From the NCBI GenBank assembly GCA_964483465.1, contig CAZABG010000061.1, positions 1 through 14,862 on the forward strand: a stretch of DNA of 14,862 nt, given 5' to 3'. Every line of letters begins with the position of its first letter. Within the stretch, counting starts at the first letter, position 1. The notes beneath the pieces are model-generated. The model was given only the letters and a program-made list of their open reading frames with translations. It was not told the DNA's origin and did not search any database. Of this stretch, positions 1 through 5,727 are shown piece by piece. A program made the translations under genes and the position numbers. Source of the DNA: CAZABG01 sp964483465 (GTDB taxonomy: Bacteria > Chlamydiota > Chlamydiia > Chlamydiales > Parachlamydiaceae).

Positions 1-2
1 AT

Positions 3-617
3 CCAGGCAAAATCCACAATCCGGCTGAAGTGATGGAGTGGGTATCGCTCTGGGCGCTTGCGGTTAACGAAGAGAATGCGGCGGGAGGAAAAGTTGTAAC
101 TGCGCCGACAAATGGTGCGGCAGGCGTAATTCCGGCCGTAATGCATTACTATGCCAAATACCATCCAGACGCATCGGATGAAGGTATTATTACATTCATG
201 TTAGTTGCGGGTGCGATAGGTATTCTTTATAAATTGGGCGCGTCTATTTCCGCCGCGGAAATGGGCTGTATGGGAGAAGTGGGTGTTGCCTGTTCTATGG
301 CTGCAGGAGGCCTTGCGGCGTGTTACGGCGCATCTGTCGAGCAAATAGAAAATGCCGCAGAGATTGGTATGGAGCATAACCTGGGGCTTACGTGCGACCC
401 TATTAAAGGATTAGTTCAGATTCCATGCATCGAGCGAAATACCATGGGTTCGGTTAAAGCCATCAACGCGGCCTTTTTAGCATTGCGAGGAGACGGCATT
501 CACCGGGTTTCTCTTGATCAGGTTATCGCAACGATGAGAGAAACGGGTAATAACATGAAAGCGATCTATAAAGAAACATCGCTTGGCGGTCTCGCCGTTA
601 ACGTCCCGGAGTGTTAG
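3..617 (+). CDS. sdaA: L-serine ammonia-lyase (serine dehydratase), Fe-S type, C-terminal part
   Basis: Converts L-serine to pyruvate and ammonia in the cytosol with a 4Fe-4S cluster. The reading frame is open from base 3, so the N-terminal half lies outside the window; about 204 residues remain. Counting from the GTG at 30, the motif ending VVTAPTNGAAG and cysteines 80, 122 and 133 (in GCMGE, LTCDP and IPCIE) are visible. Their spacing of 42 and 11 equals that of the cluster ligands C343/C385/C396 recalled for the Legionella pneumophila enzyme. The last residue is Cys, as in the 'tail-in-mouth' C-terminus described for that enzyme, so the C-terminus looks native and complete. The stop codon is followed at once by palindromic element A. 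Identification is firm; whether it is the one-chain form or an alpha subunit cannot be told from this fragment. Confidence 0.93.
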   Translation, partial: PGKIHNPAEVMEWVSLWALAVNEENAAGGKVVTAPTNGAAGVIPAVMHYYAKYHPDASDEGIITFMLVAGAIGILYKLGASISAAEMGCMGEVGVACSMAAGGLAACYGASVEQIENAAEIGMEHNLGLTCDPIKGLVQIPCIERNTMGSVKAINAAFLALRGDGIHRVSLDQVIATMRETGNNMKAIYKETSLGGLAVNVPEC

Positions 618-821
618 GGGAAGGCAGAAGGCAGAAGGAGGAAGGCAGAATAGCGACACAGATAGGGCGCGCTATTTAGCGCGCTTGTAATTAATGCCGC
701 TGAAAGCGGCCACAATCCGCTCAATGAGCGGCCTATCTATCCGCTGAAAGCGGCGCATTCTGTCGCTATTCTGCCTTCTGCCTTCCGCCTTCTGCCTTTT
801 CTATTCTGCCTTCTGCCTTTT
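618..821. repeat. Palindromic element A, copy 1 (MITE-like, heptamer arms)
   Basis: The left arm 621-658 and right arm 761-798 are inverted repeats of about 38 bp. Each is built of a 7-bp unit, GGCAGAA with variants (GGAGGAA, GGCGGAA), ending in TAGCGACA. Between them are four short perfect hairpins: 667-684 (8-bp stem), 696-710 (6-bp stem), 717-731 (7-bp stem) and 741-753 (5-bp stem). Bases 660-666 can also pair with 732-738. A partial second copy of the right arm follows at 801-821. There is no coding potential. The element starts directly after the sdaA stop codon. It could act as a 3' RNA structure, a non-autonomous mobile element or both. The same element occurs inverted at 3189-3320. 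Confidence 0.85.
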
Positions 822-847
822 AAAAGAATTCGTATCTAAAGTATAAG
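819..847 (+). promoter_or_regulatory. Probable sigma70-type promoter of hydrolase-pfp operon
   Basis: A -35 box TTTAAA (819-824, 4 of 6 consensus) and a -10 box TATAAG (842-847, 5 of 6) are 17 bp apart. Transcription would begin near 854, giving a leader of about 30 nt before the GTG at 885. The -35 box overlaps the outer edge of element A copy 1. Confidence 0.45.
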
Positions 848-872
848 AATATGCAGATTGACTTTAACTAAT

Positions 873-877
873 AAGGA
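873..877 (+). promoter_or_regulatory. Ribosome binding site that decides the hydrolase start
   Basis: AAGGA lies 7 nt before GTG 885. The longer reading frame starting at TTG 858 has no such site and would begin almost at the predicted transcription start, so GTG 885 is preferred. Confidence 0.65.
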
Positions 878-884
878 CATTGCT

Positions 885-1679
885 GTGTACAGGACTGAAC
901 GACGGGAAGCGATTACTTTTAAAAATAAAGGGGCCAAGCTATTTGGCATATTCCATCGACCTCTTGCACCTCCTCCTTATCCGACAATCGTTTTTGCGCA
1001 TGGGCTTGCGGGGCATAAAACGGGAAGATACCGCGTATATGTCGACCTCGCGACAGAGCTTTGCAAAAGAGGTTTTGGTGTTTTTCGATTTGACTTTAGA
1101 GGCTCAGGTGATTCTGAAGGCGATTTTGAAACAATTACCCCTTATGACGAAGTGAGCGACCTTCTTCAAGCCATTGAATTTATAAAAACCGATCCGGATG
1201 TGGATGTTAATCGCATCGGCTTATTTGGAAGATCATTTGGGGGAATTGTCGCGGTTCTTGCGGCAGCACAAATCCCTGACACAATTAAAAGCATCGCTTT
1301 ATGGGCGCCCCTCTATTCTACAAAACAATGGAAAGAGATGTGGACCATTGTTCAATCCAATCCTGACTTAGAAGACTATAGAACAATCAACGGCCAACTT
1401 GGCGGTATTCCTTTTTTTGAAGAGTTATTTCAAATCGAAATTGAACCCTCTTTTAAAAAACTCGATTCCATCCCTTTACTTCACATTCATGGCGAACAGG
1501 ACACGGTTGTATTGCCAAGCCATGCTGAAGAGTATGAACAAGGACGTAAAGGCGTTAAAGCCATTTCAAAGTTTGTCCGCCTTCCCCAAACGGATCACGA
1601 TCTTACAAAAAGAGCCGAAAGATATTTCGCGATTAAAGAAACGGTAGACTGGTTTCAATACACGCTCGGGGATCTTTGA
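885..1679 (+). CDS. Alpha/beta hydrolase (serine hydrolase family)
   Basis: A 264-aa cytosolic alpha/beta-hydrolase of the dienelactone-hydrolase/prolyl-oligopeptidase-like type; the substrate is unknown. Visible elements, numbered from GTG 885: oxyanion-side HG motif at about 39-40 (FAHGLAGHK), nucleophile Ser117 in the elbow GRSFGG, acid Asp206 (HGEQDTVV) and His238 (TDHDL). The catalytic triad is therefore complete. There is no signal peptide. The GTG start is chosen because AAGGA precedes it by 7 nt. The stop codon overlaps the start of pfp by one base (TGATG), so the two are translated together. This pairing matches C. trachomatis CT206-CT207 as remembered, where the hydrolase was annotated as a predicted acyltransferase/hydrolase. 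The fold is certain; a role in glycolysis is only suggested by the neighbour. Confidence 0.9.
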   Translation: MYRTERREAITFKNKGAKLFGIFHRPLAPPPYPTIVFAHGLAGHKTGRYRVYVDLATELCKRGFGVFRFDFRGSGDSEGDFETITPYDEVSDLLQAIEFIKTDPDVDVNRIGLFGRSFGGIVAVLAAAQIPDTIKSIALWAPLYSTKQWKEMWTIVQSNPDLEDYRTINGQLGGIPFFEELFQIEIEPSFKKLDSIPLLHIHGEQDTVVLPSHAEEYEQGRKGVKAISKFVRLPQTDHDLTKRAERYFAIKETVDWFQYTLGDL

Positions 1680-3193
1680 TGGAAAATCTTTTGGCAATAG
1701 CTAGAAAAAAAGCAATACCTCTGCTTCCAAAAGCGCTTCAAAGTATTAACAAGCTTATTCCTGTAGAAGGAGAGAAAATCAAAGTTGATCCTGTTATCTC
1801 TCCCTTATTTCCTCATCTGAAAAACGAAATCATCCACTTCAAAGAAGGATCTATAAAGTTTGAGCCTCTGAAAGTAGGCGTGGTTCTTTCCGGGGGACAA
1901 GCTCCTGGCGGCCACAATGTGATTTGCGGACTCTTTCGAGCGCTAAAAGAACTTAATCCCGCTTCATCGATAATTGGGTTTTTAGATGGCCCTAAAGGCA
2001 TTGTCGATAATAAGTTTAAAGTTTTAGATGAGACGATTATAGCGGACTATCTTAATAGCGGCGGATTTGACATGATCGGATCGGGACGCACTAAAATCGA
2101 GACGCCTGAGCAATTTCAAAAAGCGTTAGAATCATGCAAATCATTAGATGGACTTGTTATTATTGGCGGTGACGATTCTAATACGAACGCAGCTCTTCTT
2201 GCTGAATATTTTCTTGCGAATGGGTTAAAAACTACCGTTGTTGGCGTTCCTAAAACAATCGATGGAGATCTTGCGAGCGAATACATAGAAACCCCTTTCG
2301 GTTTTGATACCGCTTGCAAAGTTTATTCAGAAATTATTGGAAACATTTTAAAAGATACCTTATCCGCTAAAAAATATTGGTATTTCATTAAGCTAATGGG
2401 ACGTTCGGCGTCTCATATTACCCTTGAATGCGCTTATCAAACCCACCCTAACCTTACTTTAATTGCGGAAGAAGAAGCCTCGCTCGATACAATTGTTGAT
2501 AGAATTGTAAATTTGATTGAGTCAAGAAAAAAGCAAGGTAAAAATTATGGCGCTATACTTATACCGGAAGGGCTAATTGAATTTATTCCTGAACTAAAAG
2601 CGCTTATTTCCGCGCTTAACAAAACGCAAAATCCGAATGAGCTTTCTCCTGAACTTAAGAAGCTCTTTTTTTCACTTCCGGAGCTTATTCAGAAACAGCT
2701 TACCATGGATCGCGATCCGCACGGGAATGTGCAAGTATCTAAAATCGATACCGAAAGATTTTTCATCGAGTTAGTAAAAGCAAAGGTAAAAGATTTTTCC
2801 CCGCAGCCTCTCTTTTTTGGCTATGAAGGAAGATCGGCATTTCCATCCGAGTTTGATTCTCAATATTGCTACGCTTTGGGCTATCTTGCGGCAGTCCTTA
2901 TTGCCCACAAAGTAACGGGTGCTATTGCTTCCATCCAAAACCTAAAGAACGATGTAAAGGATTGGAAAATAGCAGGCGTTCCTCTCATTTCGATGATGCA
3001 TATTGAAGAGAGAAAAGGGCAGAAGAAGCCTGTCATTGCTAAAAAATTAGTCGATTTGAAAGGGCCTCTCTACACTCGATTTAAAGCGGAAGAAGCGAAG
3101 TGGGATGATGATTACCAAACACCGGGACCGATCCAGTTCTTCGGCCCCGCACCTCTCGTGAACAAACGTAACTTTACTCTTGAGAAAGGATGA
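1679..3193 (+). CDS. pfp: Pyrophosphate-dependent 6-phosphofructokinase (PPi-PFK)
   Basis: Phosphorylates fructose 6-phosphate to fructose 1,6-bisphosphate with PPi rather than ATP, reversibly, in cytosolic glycolysis; a PPi enzyme spares ATP in an energy-limited intracellular bacterium. The protein has 504 aa. Motifs: GGQAPGGHN (72-80), GSGRTKIET (134-142), GGDD (163-166), PKTIDGD (191-197), MGRSASHITLE (240-250) and GYEGRSAFPSE near 380. The second Asp of GGDD and the Lys of PKTIDGD are the residues known to mark PPi rather than ATP specificity. It belongs to the long PFP type (plant beta-subunit-like), at the short end of that range. ATG 1679 is preferred to TTG 1676; GGGGA lies 6 nt upstream. 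The last Gly codon and the TGA stop fall inside the first heptamer of element A copy 2, but the C-terminus (TLEKG) is close to that expected for the family. Confidence 0.95.
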   Translation: MENLLAIARKKAIPLLPKALQSINKLIPVEGEKIKVDPVISPLFPHLKNEIIHFKEGSIKFEPLKVGVVLSGGQAPGGHNVICGLFRALKELNPASSIIGFLDGPKGIVDNKFKVLDETIIADYLNSGGFDMIGSGRTKIETPEQFQKALESCKSLDGLVIIGGDDSNTNAALLAEYFLANGLKTTVVGVPKTIDGDLASEYIETPFGFDTACKVYSEIIGNILKDTLSAKKYWYFIKLMGRSASHITLECAYQTHPNLTLIAEEEASLDTIVDRIVNLIESRKKQGKNYGAILIPEGLIEFIPELKALISALNKTQNPNELSPELKKLFFSLPELIQKQLTMDRDPHGNVQVSKIDTERFFIELVKAKVKDFSPQPLFFGYEGRSAFPSEFDSQYCYALGYLAAVLIAHKVTGAIASIQNLKNDVKDWKIAGVPLISMMHIEERKGQKKPVIAKKLVDLKGPLYTRFKAEEAKWDDDYQTPGPIQFFGPAPLVNKRNFTLEKG

Positions 3194-3320
3194 AGGCAGA
3201 AGGCGGAAGGCAGAATAGCAACAGAATGTGCCGCTTTTAGCGGCATTAATTACAAGCGCGCTTAAAAAGCGCGCCCTATCTGTCGCTATTCATCCTTCAT
3301 CCTTCCGCCTTCATCCTTCA
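3189..3320. repeat. Palindromic element A, copy 2 (inverted relative to copy 1)
   Basis: The left arm 3189-3216 is four heptamers (GGATGAA, GGCAGAA, GGCGGAA, GGCAGAA). The right arm 3281-3320 is the complement of GGATGAA/GGCGGAA units. The interior has hairpins 3230-3244 (6-bp stem) and 3256-3274 (8-bp stem, loop AAA). Read on the minus strand, the interior aligns with 651-710 of copy 1, which has an extra block of about 45 bp with two more hairpins. The outermost stem pair of the GC-rich hairpin is A:T in copy 1 and T:A in copy 2, a compensatory change. The element fills the gap between convergent pfp and the 455-aa gene, and it begins inside the last codons of pfp. Confidence 0.85.
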
Positions 3321-3340
3321 TAAATGCCCTGGCATTTATG
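3319..3340. terminator. Perfect 10-bp palindrome over the stop codon of the minus-strand gene
   Basis: CATAAATGCC and GGCATTTATG pair perfectly around a 2-nt loop. The TAA stop of the 455-aa gene (3336-3338) lies inside the right half-stem. There is no T-tract on either strand, so it is not a classical intrinsic terminator. It may still serve as a bidirectional 3' end structure or be part of the edge of element A copy 2. Confidence 0.4.
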
Positions 3341-4703
3341 AGATTTTAAAGACGCGGTTGTTGAGGTCGCGGATGTAGATGTAGAGAACTTTCATCGTTA
3401 CACCCAGGATGATAAAGAGCGACTTCAAGGCTTTTAAAAAGTTGATTCCGAAGCGAGCCGATCCTTTCAAAAACTGGTCTACAAGAACCGGTATCTTCTT
3501 AATGCCTTTGAGGATTGTCTTGTGGAAAGATTTTACATGTTCCTTAAGGGCATTGCCAAAAGAAAGAACCGCAGCAACTTTTCTAGCAAAACTACCTTTA
3601 ATCTTTTTGCCAGCATTAGCAAGAGATCGGGCGATGCGGCCCGGGATAGGATAATAAGGGGTAAGGAGCGTGTTGATCGATTCGATGACTGTGTTCGTCA
3701 TTGTAATGACAGCCGACTCCACTTTTTTATAAATCGAATTTACAACTTCTGATGCGGCTTCGATGCGTGATTTGATCGCGTTTACTAGCGATTCATAACG
3801 GGTTTGCACTTGGTTGTAAATGTAGGGGACATAATAGGTCACAAAGTTATAAACAGGCTCAAGTTGTGTAATAAGGGCATGAATGGGAGCCATGACAATA
3901 TTTTTTGCTGTCTCAAGAACCTTTTCAACCGTTTCTTTAGCTAAGATGAGTTTTTCCTTCCATGCCGGAACCGGGTCTTTTTGACCGTAGGCGCGCATGG
4001 GTGGAGGCGAGGCTTTAAAGAAGTTAGCAAATAGAGTTAACTTCTCTTCAACTTTGATAAAAATCGATTCTGTTTTATCGACCGCTACGTTAAAAGCATT
4101 TTGAATAGGTTTTACGATCGCGATTATTCTTTCTTTTAAAGCGGTAAGAAATTCTTTTGTTTTCTCAACAACTTTAGCGGCGGTTTGAAAGGGTTTTGCG
4201 ACCGCTTTAGCTATCTTTTGCGGAAAGGTAAATTTAAAAGAGGGGAGTTCGATGCGGGGAAGACTAATTTTTAATTTTCGTGCTACCTTGCCAAGAGCCA
4301 CATTAAAAACATCGATTGACCATTTGGAAATCCAAGCAACATGCTTGGCAAGTTTGACGATCGGCTCTTCAACTTTAGAGTAGATTTTTGGCAAGAGCGT
4401 TTCAAAGGTGAAGCGGGGAAAAGTCACAAAAATGAAGAACGGGGGAAAAAGGGCCATGATCAACACGGCTTTACCCACTTTTGCAAGGAGTGCAAGGCGG
4501 GGCGATTCGATAACGTAATGGCCTGCTAAAAACTTTTGCGTCATAAGGCGTTCATACCGCATAGCTTCAGTTTCCTGAGAATCGACGCGAGCTTTTTCGA
4601 TACGTGCGGCTTTAAGTTTCACCTCTTCAGGGTAGGCGCGGAATTTGTTGTCGTAAGCCGTACACTTTACTAGGGTTTCTCTAGGCGCTACTTTAAATGA
4701 CAC
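3336..4703 (-). CDS. Hypothetical basic amphipathic-helical membrane-associated protein, 455 aa
   Basis: I do not recognise the family. The protein is very rich in Lys, Ala, Val, Ile and Phe and poor in Gly. Residues 1-65 are charged and soluble in character; 70-95 form a hydrophobic stretch broken by PPFF, a likely membrane segment or hairpin. Residues 100-400 are a run of predicted amphipathic helices separated by prolines (P149, 154, 161, 171, 199, 273, 283, 293, 349, 352, 354), and a second hydrophobic stretch lies at 422-445 near the C-terminus. The style recalls lipid-surface proteins (apolipoprotein, perilipin, REF/SRPP-like), but this is a resemblance of composition only. There is no signal peptide. 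The start is GTG at 4703 with AAGG 7 nt upstream. It is a single gene, convergent with pfp and divergent from the small basic protein operon. An inclusion-membrane or lipid-associated role is possible but unproven. Confidence 0.85.
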   Translation of the reverse strand: MSFKVAPRETLVKCTAYDNKFRAYPEEVKLKAARIEKARVDSQETEAMRYERLMTQKFLAGHYVIESPRLALLAKVGKAVLIMALFPPFFIFVTFPRFTFETLLPKIYSKVEEPIVKLAKHVAWISKWSIDVFNVALGKVARKLKISLPRIELPSFKFTFPQKIAKAVAKPFQTAAKVVEKTKEFLTALKERIIAIVKPIQNAFNVAVDKTESIFIKVEEKLTLFANFFKASPPPMRAYGQKDPVPAWKEKLILAKETVEKVLETAKNIVMAPIHALITQLEPVYNFVTYYVPYIYNQVQTRYESLVNAIKSRIEAASEVVNSIYKKVESAVITMTNTVIESINTLLTPYYPIPGRIARSLANAGKKIKGSFARKVAAVLSFGNALKEHVKSFHKTILKGIKKIPVLVDQFLKGSARFGINFLKALKSLFIILGVTMKVLYIYIRDLNNRVFKIS

Positions 4704-4823
4704 GTTATAACCTTAAATTGTTTCTATACATACTATTTTAAATAATTTTTATTACTTTTACTATAAAATTTACCAATTCTTAACAATTAAAGAAAAAGTC
4801 TGTCAAAAAGGTGTTTTTTGTAC

Positions 4824-4857
4824 CTATTCCTGCTTCCGCCTTCATCATTAATCCTCA
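4824..4857. repeat. Degenerate remnant of an element A arm
   Basis: CTATTCCTGCTTCCGCCTTC followed by ATCATTAATCC resembles the right arm of copy 2 (3286-3320), with heptamers in the same order but one base missing and the ends decayed. No partner arm is found nearby. It sits in the 228-bp divergent gap (4704-4931), whose rest is very AT-rich and shows no other structure apart from the promoter at 4870-4898. Confidence 0.55.
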
Positions 4858-4869
4858 ACCATTATCCCC

Positions 4870-4898
4870 TTGCGATTTTGTACTTAATGGGTTATTAT
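4870..4898 (+). promoter_or_regulatory. Sigma70-type promoter of the small basic protein operon
   Basis: TTGCGA (4870-4875) and TATTAT (4893-4898) are separated by 17 bp. Initiation near 4905 would give a leader of about 27 nt before ATG 4932. This is the best promoter match in the window and it argues against the longer frame that begins with TTG at 4818. Confidence 0.65.
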
Positions 4899-4931
4899 AT
4901 CAACCAACTTATATTGGAGCGATCGACTCTC

Positions 4932-5096
4932 ATGGTTCGTATAGCAAAACAAGCGGAAAGAAGAGCGCGCTTTCCTAGAAAGACTAAGGCACCGGCTAAG
5001 AAGACCGGTCCATTAAAGCAAACCGCCTATGTTAACCACGTAAATGCGGTAGAAGGTGACCTAGCGAAAGCTTTTTTCATCCCGAAAATTAAATAG
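4932..5096 (+). CDS. Small basic protein, 54 aa, chlamydial
   Basis: The 54-aa protein has a strongly basic N-terminal half (RRARFPRKTK, then PAKKTGPLK) and a less charged C-terminal half ending in PKIK. I recognise no domain. ATG 4932 is chosen because it lies downstream of the 4870-4898 promoter; a GGAG 12 nt upstream is a somewhat distant ribosome binding site. It is followed 8 nt later by the conserved small basic protein and then by ybeY, which is the order of CT421.1, CT421.2 and CT422 in C. trachomatis as remembered. Size, charge and place next to an rRNA-maturation gene make RNA or ribosome binding plausible; that is inference. Confidence 0.75.
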   Translation: MVRIAKQAERRARFPRKTKAPAKKTGPLKQTAYVNHVNAVEGDLAKAFFIPKIK

Positions 5097-5104
5097 GTAA
5101 TCCC

Positions 5105-5266
5105 ATGTCAAGACACTCAAGTTTCGGTAAATCGATTGGCGGAGCTGCTAAGCGTAATGTTTTAAAACGTTTTGAGAGACTTGCTGTCCTCAAAAAGCTT
5201 GGCCGTTATGATGTTGATGCCAAGAAGAAAGTAACCGGTCTTCCAAAGACCCCAGTTGCTTCATAA
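5105..5266 (+). CDS. Small basic protein of the Chlamydiae/Verrucomicrobia family, 53 aa
   Basis: The 53-aa protein starts MSRHSSFGKS and contains KRNVLKRFERLAVLKK and VTGLPKTP. These are the signature segments of a short basic family that I know from Chlamydiae and Verrucomicrobia, with no established function. The gene is too short for common ORF length limits. It lies 8 nt after the 54-aa gene and is followed at 5272 by an intrinsic terminator, so the two small genes probably form one abundant short transcript. Conservation across the phylum, charge and proximity to ybeY suggest a link with the ribosome, but nothing in the sequence proves this. It is one of the clearest taxonomic markers in the window. 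Confidence 0.88.
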   Translation: MSRHSSFGKSIGGAAKRNVLKRFERLAVLKKLGRYDVDAKKKVTGLPKTPVAS

Positions 5267-5271
5267 TTAAC

Positions 5272-5300
5272 GGCGTCAGATCTTCTGACGCCCATTTTTT
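5272..5300 (+). terminator. Intrinsic terminator (or attenuator) directly before ybeY
   Basis: GGCGTCAGA (5272-5280) and TCTGACGCC (5284-5292) form a perfect 9-bp stem with a 3-nt loop, followed by CATTTTTT. The T-tract ends two bases before the ybeY ATG at 5302, so termination here would decide how much ybeY message is made. Confidence 0.85.
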
Positions 5301-5301
5301 C

Positions 5302-5727
5302 ATGAAAATTTCCATAATAAAAAAAGACAAGTCCGTAAATCTTCCTGCGCCTTTTATAAAGAAAATTTGTAAAACGGTGGCTGAAGGCGAATCTCAGCGC
5401 TTTGACGAATTAAACCTCTATTTTGTTTCAAAAGATGAGATCGGCGAGATCCACGAAGAGTATTTTGACGATCCTAGCCCGACCGACTGTATTACCTTTC
5501 CTCTCGACGGTCCTGAAGAGAGTTATAGGGTGCTTGGAGATATCTTTATATGTCCTACAGTCGCAATGGAATATGCTAAAAAAAGAGATCTTGACCCCCT
5601 TCAAGAGTGTTCCCTTTACGTCATCCACGGCATGTTGCATCTATTCGGTTACGATGATATAAAAGAATTTGATCGTAAATTGATGAAAAAAGCCGAAAAA
5701 CGGTACATGGAGATCCTTTTTCCCTAA
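5302..5727 (+). CDS. ybeY: Endoribonuclease/rRNA maturation factor YbeY
   Basis: Zinc-dependent endoribonuclease of the UPF0054 family, needed for 16S rRNA 3' end maturation and ribosome quality control. The 141-aa length is normal. Motifs: TDCITFP (61-67, the family's TDVLSFP), LGDIFIC (78-84) and the metal site HGMLHLFGYDD (109-119). His109 and His113 are present; the third ligand, His in E. coli, is Asp119. Asp at this place also occurs in some other phyla as I recall, so activity is likely kept. There is no recognisable ribosome binding site: the 17 bases before ATG are the 3' half of a terminator stem and its T-run. The stop codon touches the next ATG (TAAATG), so it is coupled to the CBS gene, as in the widespread ybeY-ybeX order. 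Confidence 0.94.
   Translation: MKISIIKKDKSVNLPAPFIKKICKTVAEGESQRFDELNLYFVSKDEIGEIHEEYFDDPSPTDCITFPLDGPEESYRVLGDIFICPTVAMEYAKKRDLDPLQECSLYVIHGMLHLFGYDDIKEFDRKLMKKAEKRYMEILFP

Noticed and set aside
621..658. Heptamer arrays of element A as a CRISPR-like or coding tandem repeat
   Set aside because: Units are 7 bp without spacers, arranged as inverted arms, and no frame across them forms a gene.
858..884. TTG start nine codons upstream for the hydrolase
   Set aside because: No ribosome binding site and almost coincident with the predicted transcription start; GTG 885 has AAGGA at the right distance.
4704..4806. TTGACA on the minus strand (4801-4806) as -35 box for the 455-aa gene
   Set aside because: No acceptable -10 box follows at 16-18 bp; the region is so AT-rich that such matches are weak evidence.
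4818..5096. Longer 92-aa frame for the first small basic protein, starting with TTG
   Set aside because: Its N-terminal part reads through the element A remnant and across the 4870-4898 promoter, and has no ribosome binding site; ATG 4932 is better.
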